Positions 33,520 to 40,805 of a stretch of 61,388 bases of DNA are shown here, piece after piece. Source of the DNA: CAYHZL01 sp964361075 (GTDB taxonomy: Bacteria; Bacteroidota; Ignavibacteria; UBA10030; UBA8401); the NCBI GenBank assembly GCA_964361075.1, contig CAYHZL010000002.1, positions 1 through 61,388 on the forward strand, written 5' to 3'. The number at the start of each line of letters is the position of its first letter. Within the stretch, counting starts at the first letter, position 1. A model generated the notes under the pieces. That model searched no databases and was not told the DNA's origin. It worked only from the letters and a program-made list of their open reading frames with translations. Position numbers and translations under genes: made by a program.

Positions 33520-33810
33520 ATGAGGAAATACAAGAATATATTTTATTACTATCGAGGAGCGCGCTTACGAGAGTTAGCAAAAGATTTTCCGCAATACAAG
33601 ATTGAGATTGAAGAACGAATCTCGCGGATACAAGATTTGATGATTCCATTCCGTGAGAAAGCATATTACGACCCGGCGATGAATGGTTCGCACTCGATAA
33701 AATATGTATTGCCCGCGCTTGTGCCTGAGTTGAGTTACAACACCCTGCCGATTAACAACGGCGGCTTGGCAATGGTGAGAGCAGTGGAAGTGTTGGAAAA
33801 AATAGTATGA
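33520..33810 (+). pseudogene. Chimeric remnant: N-terminus of the next gene joined to a DUF2779 C-terminal piece
   Basis: A 96-residue reading frame. Residues 1-13 (MRKYKNIFYYYRG) copy the start of the nuclease-like gene at 33834 (MRKYKNIFYYFRG), including the upstream region. Residues 14-90 copy part of the DUF2779 protein (RLRELAKDFPQYKIEIEERI against RLKELARDFPQYKKELEERI). Near its end, the segment between NNGG and LAMV lacks about 32 residues present in DUF2779, including the part leading to the catalytic aspartate. It therefore cannot be an active nuclease. It looks like the scar of a tandem duplication of the DUF2779-nuclease gene pair followed by deletions. Confidence 0.8.
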
Positions 33811-33833
33811 AAAGATTTAATAGAGGAAATCAC

Positions 33834-35303
33834 ATGCGAAAGTACAAGAATATATTTTATTATTTTCGGGGACCATCGAGTGACAAAAATATTGATAAGC
33901 AAATTGAAAATAATACTACAAAAGCATTTATCAACACTTTAGAGAATTTGTCAATCAATAACGCAATAAAACTATTAGAACAGATACTTGGTTTAGAATT
34001 ACCTGAAACAAAACAATTAAAGTTTAGCTTGCAAGCCATTCCTTTGGATGTCAATAGTCAAAAATTAAAGCGAGCTTTGGTTTTGTTACCGCCATTTGGA
34101 ATGGAATCTACAAATGAAAGAAAAAATGATGTAATACAAGGGCGACCGGATGGTTGGATATTTAGTGACAAATTTGTCATACTAATAGAAACAAAGACAA
34201 ATTTACAATCCTATAATAAAAACCAAATGTTGGATCACTTTAAGAATAATAGAATTGGGTGGGATGTAAATGAAACAATTTGTGAATGTCATTTTGATGC
34301 AATTTATAAATTATTAGAAGAATTCTATCGACAAATACAACTAGATGATAAAAGGGCAAATGCTAAAGAACTATTCCTGATACAATCTTTGATCACTTAT
34401 TTGGAGGAAATAGGAATGAATGATTTTGAAGGTTTCAATAACCGACATTTTTTCTCCCTAAATGCGCTTAATTCAGATTCATCTTCAGAGTTTGAAGATT
34501 TTCTATTCGATGAAGAATATCTTAAAAGATACTTTGGGTTGTTTACGAAAAAAGTTAAGGAGAAATTGCAGTTTGAATGTGTTGATAATATTTACTCATT
34601 TGATAGCGAGAAGAAAAGGTTTTATAACCATTTTTGTCCAACACAAGAAAACAAACATAATCTCAATATTAACACAAGTTTTTTATCATCAGGATTGCGA
34701 ATTAATATATGGTTGCCATTGTATAAGGGTAATGATAATAAACAAAAATCAGAACTTGGGAAAATAAAACAAAGTTTACTACTCGAAACCATTGACAAAT
34801 ATAAAACAACTAAAAAATTCCTTGCTGACTCATTTTATGATGTCTTCAAAAACTTGGATTATACATATTCACTAAGCCTCGAAGCGGTTCAATATTGGAG
34901 ATTTAAGGGTAGCGATAAAGGTTCTCAAAGAATGCAAAAGAAGAACTCAACTTCTATCGTTAATATAAGCTTGGGTTCAGAACTTGTTATTGACAAAAAG
35001 GGTAAAGAATTCATTTTTAACCGTGACAAAGAGGTTTATGATACTTCAACCACTAATGAGACTTATCTAAATGTTAGTGAAGTACAATTAGATGCTTTCT
35101 TTAATGTGTTTAATAATATAATGTGGCAAGAAAAAATTCAAACAAATGATTCCCTTTCAAATTTGAAACAATTTCAATTAATAATTGCGAAAGAATTACC
35201 CACATCTTATTTAATTCCATTATCACCCGAACAGCAAATTGATTTGGTCGCAAATATAATTTTAGATATGAAAAAGATTATTGTCAAAATAAATTCGTTA
35301 TAA
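33834..35303 (+). CDS. PD-(D/E)XK nuclease-like protein of unknown family
   Basis: A 489-residue protein that I cannot assign to a named family. Residues 100-125 show a restriction-type catalytic motif: GRPDGW with D106, then E119-x-K121 in ILIETKTNL. An acidic-rich middle region and a lysine-rich C-terminal domain follow. The motif and its spacing suggest a DNA-cleaving enzyme. The ATG at 33834 follows AGAGGA with 6-nt spacing; an in-frame ATG at 33807 would add nine residues. It follows the chimeric remnant and is part of the AAA / DUF2779 island. The sequence is clearly AT-richer than the housekeeping genes around 19-29 kb. Confidence 0.7.
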   Translation: MRKYKNIFYYFRGPSSDKNIDKQIENNTTKAFINTLENLSINNAIKLLEQILGLELPETKQLKFSLQAIPLDVNSQKLKRALVLLPPFGMESTNERKNDVIQGRPDGWIFSDKFVILIETKTNLQSYNKNQMLDHFKNNRIGWDVNETICECHFDAIYKLLEEFYRQIQLDDKRANAKELFLIQSLITYLEEIGMNDFEGFNNRHFFSLNALNSDSSSEFEDFLFDEEYLKRYFGLFTKKVKEKLQFECVDNIYSFDSEKKRFYNHFCPTQENKHNLNINTSFLSSGLRINIWLPLYKGNDNKQKSELGKIKQSLLLETIDKYKTTKKFLADSFYDVFKNLDYTYSLSLEAVQYWRFKGSDKGSQRMQKKNSTSIVNISLGSELVIDKKGKEFIFNRDKEVYDTSTTNETYLNVSEVQLDAFFNVFNNIMWQEKIQTNDSLSNLKQFQLIIAKELPTSYLIPLSPEQQIDLVANIILDMKKIIVKINSL

Positions 35304-35329
35304 ACCAATTAATTTTTTGGAAAGATATT

Positions 35330-35407
35330 ATGCACAAACTCGAACAACAAAAAATACCGCTAACGTGTCCATTCTGTAAAAAAGAATATGAGTGTAGTAG
35401 TGTATGA
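35330..35407 (+). CDS. Short reading frame with a CPFC half zinc ribbon
   Basis: A 25-residue frame (MHKLEQQKIPLTCPFCKKEY plus five residues) whose stop overlaps the start of the next gene as ATGA. It carries the first half (CxxC) of a zinc ribbon, and the next protein begins with the second half (CSSCG). The two may be one gene split by a one-base frameshift, or a translationally coupled pair. Confidence 0.45.
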   Translation: MHKLEQQKIPLTCPFCKKEYECSSV

Positions 35408-35712
35408 TATTTACAATAAAACGTGTAGCAAAATGTTCATCTTGCGGTACTGAAGTTCGTTTTACTTCCTCCGCTGCGAATGCTTTACAAACTAATATTA
35501 ATGAGACAATTCAATGGGAGAAACGTGCCGAAGAAGCAATGAAAATAATGGAATCAGCAAAAAAATTAATGGACGAAGCAAAACGAAATTATGACAACGG
35601 CAAACAGAAATTTGATGAATCCAAAAATGGTTTACAAAAATTGGTATCAAAATTGGATACTTTGCTTAAAACCATAATTAATACTGCTGAAATTGTGCCA
35701 AAGAAAAAATAA
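35404..35712 (+). CDS. Small coiled-coil protein with a CxxC motif
   Basis: A 102-residue protein. VAKCSSCGTEVRF at residues 8-20 is a CxxC half zinc ribbon; the rest is a lysine-rich helix with heptad pattern (AEEAMKIMESAKKLMDEAKR, then NGKQKFDESKNGLQKLVSKL). No family is recognised. A preceding short frame with CPFC (35330-35407) would complete a four-cysteine zinc-binding site if the two were joined by a one-base shift at the ATGA overlap. It follows the nuclease-like gene in the same direction and may be the last member of that set. Confidence 0.55.
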   Translation: MIFTIKRVAKCSSCGTEVRFTSSAANALQTNINETIQWEKRAEEAMKIMESAKKLMDEAKRNYDNGKQKFDESKNGLQKLVSKLDTLLKTIINTAEIVPKKK

Positions 35713-35741
35713 TTATCATCCACTGATACGATTTTTTCACA

Positions 35742-35782
35742 CATAGCGTGTATCTTGTAGTAACATTATACAACACGCTATG
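35742..35782. promoter_or_regulatory. Inverted repeat overlapping a start codon
   Basis: CATAGCGTGT (35742-35751) and ACACGCTATG (35773-35782) are exact inverses with a 21-nt spacer. The right arm contains the ATG of the following gene. It may be an operator or an RNA stem that hides the start codon. Confidence 0.5.
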
Positions 35783-36256
35783 CAAACCAAATCACTCACA
35801 CAATTTACTCAATCCGAATTACAAACCGTTCTTACTCTGCATAACCAGTTAAAAGAAATAGAAATCTTTCTGGTGAACGAGCAACGGAGATTAAAAGAAC
35901 AGATAGAACCGCGCGTACATCACGGTCTTTCCGACTACGAACTCGAAATTAAAGTAACATACTTTTTGCGGGAAGACGATCCATCATACTCCGATGAAAC
36001 CGATACTATGGTTGCCGAATATGTTTCTCCTTTCAAACACAATCCTTTAAGCGAAGAAGATTTTGGCGTAGGAAGCCAGACCGACCACAACGACAAAGCA
36101 GAATGGAGCAGAGCATTTCCTGATACCAACATGTGCTGGCTCTTTCATGATTTGGAAGATCATCACAGTCTGAAATGGAGCGATCTTCTTCGCATTGGAG
36201 AAATATGGGTTGAGGTAATACCGATATTGCAGGTGTTTTATAATGTTAGCGAGTAA
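35780..36256 (+). CDS. Hypothetical protein
   Basis: A 158-residue, acidic, soluble protein with no recognised family. The N-terminal 50 residues are helical (SELQTVLTLHNQLKEIEIFL); the middle has two strands (YELEIKVTYFLRED) and a histidine/aspartate-rich stretch (CWLFHDLEDHHSLKWSDLLR) that could bind a metal. There is no signal peptide and no membrane segment. The ATG lies in the right arm of a 10-bp inverted repeat. It is in the accessory island, ahead of another unknown gene. I would not assign a function; the HDLEDHH stretch is the only functional hint. Confidence 0.65.
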   Translation: MQTKSLTQFTQSELQTVLTLHNQLKEIEIFLVNEQRRLKEQIEPRVHHGLSDYELEIKVTYFLREDDPSYSDETDTMVAEYVSPFKHNPLSEEDFGVGSQTDHNDKAEWSRAFPDTNMCWLFHDLEDHHSLKWSDLLRIGEIWVEVIPILQVFYNVSE

Positions 36257-36274
36257 CTTCTGGTAAATAATTAC

Positions 36275-36423
36275 TAACTGATGGTATGCAGAGAATAAAT
36301 TTTTCAAGAAAAAGTTTATATCTAATTGAAATAAATGTAGGCACGGATGGGAATCCGTGCCATGTTGTAAGTTAGGAACGGTCTTCCGACCGTTCCTACT
36401 TCTTGTTTGTGTAACATCAGTTA
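36275..36423. repeat. MITE-like element, second copy of the TAACTGATGTTAC family
   Basis: Left end TAACTGATGGTAT and right end GTAACATCAGTTA are imperfect inverses, 149 bp apart, close to the size of the element at 13086-13231. The interior differs: it has the palindromes GGCACGGAT-GGG-AATCCGTGCC (parts of 36341-36362) and AGGAACGGT / ACCGTTCCT (about 36374-36398). Confidence 0.65.
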
Positions 36424-36447
36424 CTAAAATATTTTTGGTGAGAAAAC

Positions 36448-37077
36448 ATGTTCCCACATCTTCAACACGATTTAGTCAAATCAAACCCCGGCGATTATTT
36501 TGAAGCCGGAGAACCGCCCACCTATCATCAGATACCACTTCCGCCAAATGTAGAAATTCTTTACGTCGCTCAAACCATTTACGATATGGCATACACCAAA
36601 AACGTCTGCGGTTATATTACAGACGATGCGATTAATTACTTTATAGATGAGCGAGGGAACATAGAAATTGATGCATCAAAGGAATTTATCTTTCTTGCTG
36701 AACGAGGCATCAAAGCATTCACACATCCCACGCCGCTCGGCATATTCAGTTTTCTTCAAGAACAGTGCGATAAAGGATTGTTCATCAGTGAAGGCTCTGC
36801 ATATTACATCGAAAAAACTCCGGCAACATACCAACTCTGCGTAGAGCTTGGTGATATTTGGGGAGAGAACGAGTTCTATGAATCCATCGAAGAAATAATG
36901 AAGAGCAATGATACGAGTGAACTTGATTCTATTCTATCATTGCTGATGAAAGAATATGAAAAAAGAAAATATGGTTCAGCGTCTTCAGTGTGGGATTATA
37001 TCAACAAGAATAAGGATACAATTCTGGAAGAGAAACTATTTTTAGAGACAGAGAAATTTATTGTAGAAGAAAAATAA
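36448..37077 (+). CDS. Hypothetical protein
   Basis: A 209-residue soluble protein of unknown family. Recognisable blocks are LPPNVEILYVAQTIYDMAYT, a helical middle with IKAFTHPTPLGIFSFLQEQC, GSAYYIEKTPATYQLCVELG and a strongly charged helical C-terminus (EEIMKSNDTSELDSILSLLM). It has no signal peptide or membrane helix. It sits just after a MITE-like element and before a repeat-rich gap, at the downstream end of the island that begins with the WYL regulator. The composition supports a real gene. I cannot tell its role. Confidence 0.65.
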   Translation: MFPHLQHDLVKSNPGDYFEAGEPPTYHQIPLPPNVEILYVAQTIYDMAYTKNVCGYITDDAINYFIDERGNIEIDASKEFIFLAERGIKAFTHPTPLGIFSFLQEQCDKGLFISEGSAYYIEKTPATYQLCVELGDIWGENEFYESIEEIMKSNDTSELDSILSLLMKEYEKRKYGSASSVWDYINKNKDTILEEKLFLETEKFIVEEK

Positions 37078-37264
37078 AAAAGGGCGGAATTTTATCCGCC
37101 CCTACAAGATGTCTATGTTGTGTAGTTCGTGCCTTGATTAGTACCGTCTATTTAACGATTGGTACCGATAGAAAAACCACAGCTACCACCGTCTGAACCA
37201 TTAGTGCCGATTGAAAAACCACTTGCACCTTTCTCTATTCCTTGCTACCTTTTGAAAACAATAC

Positions 37265-37443
37265 ATGAGTCCACTCTAAAAAGGCGTTTACCGTCATTGC
37301 GAGGAGCGAAGAGACGAAGTCCCGCCGTACGGGATGCCGTACAGCGGCACAATCTTTTGGAACCAGCTTAAATTCAAGAGATTGCTTCTCTGCGGCGGAT
37401 CGCAATGACATCACTTAAGAGAACCTTTTTAGAGCAGACTCAT
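37265..37443. repeat. MITE-like element with 20-bp TIRs, ahead of a toxin-antitoxin pair
   Basis: ATGAGTCCACTCTAAAAAGG (37265-37284) and the inverse of CCTTTTTAGAGCAGACTCAT (37424-37443) differ at two positions. Inside is the nested GTCATTGCGAGG / ATCGCAATGAC module seen at 7518-7635 with a GTACGGGATGCCGTAC palindrome. The 187 bp before it (37078-37264) hold no gene; they contain two direct copies of a sequence like TTGGTACCGATAGAAAAACC. Confidence 0.75.
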
Positions 37444-37463
37444 ACATGTATAGGGCAATTATT

Positions 37464-37703
37464 ATGAGCACAATAGACATCCAAAAAAAAGCAAAATATA
37501 TCAATACGTTTGACGGCAAACATACAGAAGTTATTTTGCCTTTTGAAGTATTCGAAGAACTGCTTGCTCTAAAAACTAGTATGGAAATATTTAAACGTGA
37601 AGAAACGCAACACAGCATAAAAAAAGCGCAAAAGAATATTGTTGATAAAAAAACACGCTCTTTTACTAAAGCCGGAGATGCAATTCGATGGCTCAAGAAA
37701 TAG
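37464..37703 (+). CDS. Putative antitoxin of a RelE/ParE-type module
   Basis: A 79-residue protein upstream of, and overlapping by 16 nt, a RelE/ParE-like toxin gene. It starts MSTIDIQKKAKYINTF, contains a short helical section VFEELLALKTSMEIFKRE and ends with a lysine-rich tail (SFTKAGDAIRWLKK), a usual layout for antitoxins that cover their toxin with a flexible C-terminus. No standard DNA-binding fold is obvious. The ATG at 37464 is preceded by AGGG; an earlier ATG at 37446 lies beside the right TIR of a repeat element. Confidence 0.75.
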   Translation: MSTIDIQKKAKYINTFDGKHTEVILPFEVFEELLALKTSMEIFKREETQHSIKKAQKNIVDKKTRSFTKAGDAIRWLKK

Positions 37704-37957
37704 AGATTGTACTTACGGAAGAATTGAAGGAAGCGTATCAAAAACTGCCGAGTGCAATTCAAAAGAAATTTGAGAAACAATTACGAATACTTGCTGATAA
37801 TCCCCGCCATCCCTCTTTAAAAATACATCGTTTAAATGGTGAATGGGAATTTTACATTGATATTCATTATCGTTGTTTTTTTTATCGTGAACATAGCAGA
37901 TATATTTTATTGACTGTAGGCAACCACAAGATTGTCGATAGATATAAAAAGCGTTGA
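37688..37957 (+). CDS. RelE/ParE-family toxin
   Basis: An 89-residue protein of the RelE/ParE fold: two N-terminal helices (EELKEAYQKLPSAIQKKFEKQL), then LADNPRHPSLKIHRLNGEWE, FYIDIHYRCFFYRE and YILLTVGNHKIVDRYKK. The C-terminal GNHKIVDRY segment is typical of the group that includes mRNA interferases and gyrase poisons; the sequence does not tell which. It overlaps the antitoxin gene by 16 nt, which supports one translationally coupled unit. It is followed by a 100-nt gap and then the caspase-module genes. Confidence 0.85.
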   Translation: MAQEIEIVLTEELKEAYQKLPSAIQKKFEKQLRILADNPRHPSLKIHRLNGEWEFYIDIHYRCFFYREHSRYILLTVGNHKIVDRYKKR

Positions 37958-38059
37958 ATATAAACCTCTGGATCGCTAATGTGTGAAAGAGGTTTTTTGT
38001 TTAAGGAACTAATATCTTTACTTTAATCAGTCCATTAGTAATAAATTTCAACTCCGCAA

Positions 38060-38896
38060 ATGAATAAATTTCGAATCCCTACAATGTTTCCGATAAAAAT
38101 CATCTTCTTTTTTTTCATCTTTATTAGCTTCGTTATTGCCCAACAATCACAATGGCAACGAGGCATTGGCACGGCTGCCGGAACAGACATCGAAGCAATT
38201 CGAATGAAGGCGCTCAACAATGCGCGTGCTGATGCGTTATCAAAAGCAGGTATCACCATTAAAGCCGGTGATGCTCGATTGGTTTCTGAATCAAAAAATA
38301 ACTTTACCGACTTCTATTCTAAGTTTGCGGAATCTTCCACCAGAGGGATTATCCTTGAAGAAAAAATTATTCGTGAGGGAGAATTAAAAAAAGTGAAGGG
38401 AACGACATACGAAATTGAAATCGAGATCGAAGCGAAAGTAGCGATACAACAAGGGGAACCAGATCCAACCTTTACGGTGAAGTGTGAATCTTCAAAACAA
38501 ATTGTAAAAGAAAACGAAGCGTTCACTCTTACTGTCACTTCAACGAAAGCCGGATATTTAACGATCTTTAATGTGTTTCAAGATTCATTGTCGGTGGTGT
38601 TTCCTAATTCGATTGATAAGAAAAATTCGATTGAAGCAAACAAACAATTTGTCTTTCCACCGCACAAAGCATACGAGCTTGCAATGGCATTACCGGAAGG
38701 GAAAACTTCTTCTTCTGAAATGTTCATTGCGGTTGTAACAGTAGAGAATATTCCATTCCCAAATCCTGAGCAGATTACATTTGTCAACGGCGCAGTTGGT
38801 TTGCGAAGTGAGCAGTTAAATGTGTATGCACAATGGTTGTATAAAATTAATTTGAACAAACGAAGTTCCGACCAAATACCAATGGCAGTAAAGTAA
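38060..38896 (+). CDS. Exported DUF4384-domain protein
   Basis: A 278-residue protein with a signal peptide (IIFFFFIFISFVIAQQ). Residues about 33-130 resemble the LPP20/FlgT-N-like domain (AIRMKALNNARADALSKAGI, then EIEIEIEAKVAI). Residues about 140-240 match DUF4384, a beta domain often found in exported proteins together with caspase-like peptidases (FTLTVTSTKAGYLTIFNVFQ, then LSVVFPN). It starts a run with two FGE-like genes and a caspase gene, spaced 22 nt and 22 nt, then 146 nt. It probably acts in the periplasm or at the cell surface as a ligand-binding or scaffold subunit. Confidence 0.8.
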   Translation: MNKFRIPTMFPIKIIFFFFIFISFVIAQQSQWQRGIGTAAGTDIEAIRMKALNNARADALSKAGITIKAGDARLVSESKNNFTDFYSKFAESSTRGIILEEKIIREGELKKVKGTTYEIEIEIEAKVAIQQGEPDPTFTVKCESSKQIVKENEAFTLTVTSTKAGYLTIFNVFQDSLSVVFPNSIDKKNSIEANKQFVFPPHKAYELAMALPEGKTSSSEMFIAVVTVENIPFPNPEQITFVNGAVGLRSEQLNVYAQWLYKINLNKRSSDQIPMAVK

Positions 38897-38918
38897 TTAT
38901 ATTGTTAGGAGTACGACA

Positions 38919-39779
38919 ATGCGTTTTATTTTTATTTTATTCGTTTTCACAACCACTTTTGTTTACCCACAAATAAGCAATGTGCGGCAGACAACTGAAA
39001 AAGATCGTATTATTATTACATTCGATCTTGGCGGTAGTGCGGATGATTTTTACACTATTAACGTAACTGCTACAAATAATGAAGGAAAAATTATTTCGCC
39101 GCGTGCAATTGTCGGAGATATTAAAGCAGTAACGCCCGGAAAAGATCGAAGTATTTGGTGGGAAACTCAACTTGAAGGACTGACGTCTGCGGGATGGAAG
39201 ATAAACCTTACAGCAAAAAAAGGTATTGGCATAAATTGGGTATTTGTTAAAGGTGGTCCCAATGGAGATTTTTCTATTTCTGCAACAGAGGTAACTTTTG
39301 AGCAGTTTGATTCATTTTGTATCGAAACAGGATATAAAAGACCATCTGAAAATTTTGGCAGAGGGAAACAGCCGGTAATAAATATAAATGTTGCCGATGC
39401 ACAAGCTTTTTGTAATTGGTTGAGCAAAGAAATCGGAATAACCGTGCGTTTACCGGAAGAAAACGAATGGGAATTTGCGGCGAGTGGCGGCAATAAGAGC
39501 AAAGGATATGAATACAGTGGCAGCAATACTGTTGATGAAGTTGCATGGTATTATAACAATTCGGGAAGCAAAACTCACGAAGTTGCGACCAAGAGGGCGA
39601 ACGAACTTGGCATTTATGATATGAGCGGAAATGTGTGGGAGTGGTGTGGAACATCCGGCACTATTCGCGGCGGCTCTTGGTACCTCGGCGACAATAGTTG
39701 TCAAGTATCCAACCGCAACGCTTTCGATCCAGGATCCCGTCTCCGCAGCCTCGGTTTCCGTGTTCTCCGGAAGGGGTAA
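38919..39779 (+). CDS. Exported FGE/SUMF1-like protein (first paralogue)
   Basis: A 286-residue protein with a signal peptide (FIFILFVFTTTFVYPQ), an N-terminal beta domain (residues about 20-105) and a C-terminal formylglycine-generating-enzyme-like domain with C-type lectin fold: TEVTFEQFDSFC, FCNWLSKEIGITVRLPEENEW, YDMSGNVWEWC and RGGSWY...GFRVLRK. The catalytic cysteines of true FGE are not evident, so a binding role is more likely than sulfatase activation. TAGGAG precedes the ATG. It is about 70% identical to the next gene overall, with a ~145-bp stretch (39137-39280) that is nearly identical, but the C-terminal 25 codons before GFRVLRK differ sharply. Confidence 0.88.
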   Translation: MRFIFILFVFTTTFVYPQISNVRQTTEKDRIIITFDLGGSADDFYTINVTATNNEGKIISPRAIVGDIKAVTPGKDRSIWWETQLEGLTSAGWKINLTAKKGIGINWVFVKGGPNGDFSISATEVTFEQFDSFCIETGYKRPSENFGRGKQPVININVADAQAFCNWLSKEIGITVRLPEENEWEFAASGGNKSKGYEYSGSNTVDEVAWYYNNSGSKTHEVATKRANELGIYDMSGNVWEWCGTSGTIRGGSWYLGDNSCQVSNRNAFDPGSRLRSLGFRVLRKG

Positions 39780-39801
39780 CTGTTAGAAAATAAATGGAGC
39801 T

Positions 39802-40659
39802 ATGATGCGTTTCTTTTTTTTCTATTTTGTTTTCACATCTCTTCTTCATGCGCAAATAAGTATTGTGCGACAGACGATAGAGAATAACCGCATAATTATT
39901 ACATACGATTTGAGTGGGAGCGATAAAGGCGTTTACGACATTAAAGTAACCGCGACAAATGAGAGTGGTGAAATTATAACGCCGCGTGCAATTGTTGGCG
40001 ATATTAATGCAATAACGCCCGGAAAAGATCGAAGTATTTGGTGGGAAACTCAACTCGAAGGACTGACGTCTGCGGGATGGAAAATAAACCTTACAGCAAA
40101 AAAAGGTATTGGCATAAATTGGGTATTTGTTGAAGGTGGTCCCAATGGAGATTTTTATATGTCGACGACAGAAGTAACATTTGACCAGTTCGATGCATTT
40201 TGTATTGCAACTGGATATAAAAGACCAAATGCAAACTTTGGTAGAGGGAAACAACCGGTCGTCAACGTGAATGTTGCTGATGCAGTTGCTTTTTGTAATT
40301 GGTTGAGCAAAGAAATCGGAATAACCGTGCGTTTACCGGAAGAAAGTGAATGGGTATATGCAGCACAGGGAGGCAATAAGAGCAATAAATATTTATACAG
40401 TGGCAGTAATTCCATTGATGAGGTTGCGTGGTATGGTGGTAATTCAGGCAATAAGGCGCACGAAGTAGCAACAAAAAAATCAAATGAACTTGGTATCTAT
40501 GATATGAGTGGCAATGTATGGGAGTGGTGCGGAACCTCAGGTGCACTTCGCGGCGGATCGGGGTATTACGATTATGGCTGTCGGGTATCTGCCCGCAGCG
40601 ATAACTCTCCTAATGACCGCTATTACAGCTACGGATTTCGTGTTCTCCGGAAGTGGTAA
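39802..40659 (+). CDS. Exported FGE/SUMF1-like protein (second paralogue)
   Basis: A 285-residue paralogue of the preceding protein with the same order: signal peptide (FFFFYFVFTSLLHAQ), N-terminal beta domain, then the FGE-like C-type lectin domain (TEVTFDQFDAFC, YDMSGNVWEWC, RGGSGY...GFRVLRK). GGAG lies before two adjacent ATG codons; the second (39805) has better spacing. Between RGGS and GFRVLRK, only about 8 of 24 aligned residues match the sister gene, mostly scaffold residues (Y, C, V-S, R, P, R, S). That is where diversity-generating retroelements act in related proteins, but no reverse transcriptase is in the window. It likely displays a binding surface for the caspase module. Confidence 0.88.
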   Translation: MMRFFFFYFVFTSLLHAQISIVRQTIENNRIIITYDLSGSDKGVYDIKVTATNESGEIITPRAIVGDINAITPGKDRSIWWETQLEGLTSAGWKINLTAKKGIGINWVFVEGGPNGDFYMSTTEVTFDQFDAFCIATGYKRPNANFGRGKQPVVNVNVADAVAFCNWLSKEIGITVRLPEESEWVYAAQGGNKSNKYLYSGSNSIDEVAWYGGNSGNKAHEVATKKSNELGIYDMSGNVWEWCGTSGALRGGSGYYDYGCRVSARSDNSPNDRYYSYGFRVLRKW

Positions 40660-40751
40660 CACTTAGAAAAAAACCAAGGTCTTCCGTTAAAAGGTAAAGT
40701 ACGGCGGACAAGTTAAGACCTTGAGGAGTTAACGAAACGAAAAAACTCGAA

Positions 40752-40784
40752 AGACCTTCAAGGTTTTAAAAACCTTGAAGGTCT
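40752..40784. repeat. 33-nt palindrome upstream of the caspase gene
   Basis: AGACCTTCAAGGTTTT and the inverse AAAACCTTGAAGGTCT join around one extra A. The palindrome sits 22 nt before the caspase start. It is the exact reverse complement of the copy just after the caspase gene. A smaller pair AAGGTCTT / AAGACCTT lies upstream (about 40679-40725). Confidence 0.75.
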
Positions 40785-40805
40785 AAATAAATAATAGAGG
40801 CACGT

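Noticed and set aside
37159..37371. 70-codon plus-strand frame with repeated VPIEKP
   Set aside because: It is read from two direct DNA repeats and then through a MITE-like element; most likely not a gene.
39678..40805. Complete diversity-generating retroelement
   Set aside because: No reverse transcriptase, accessory protein or template repeat is present in the window; only the variable-region-like pattern is kept as a finding.
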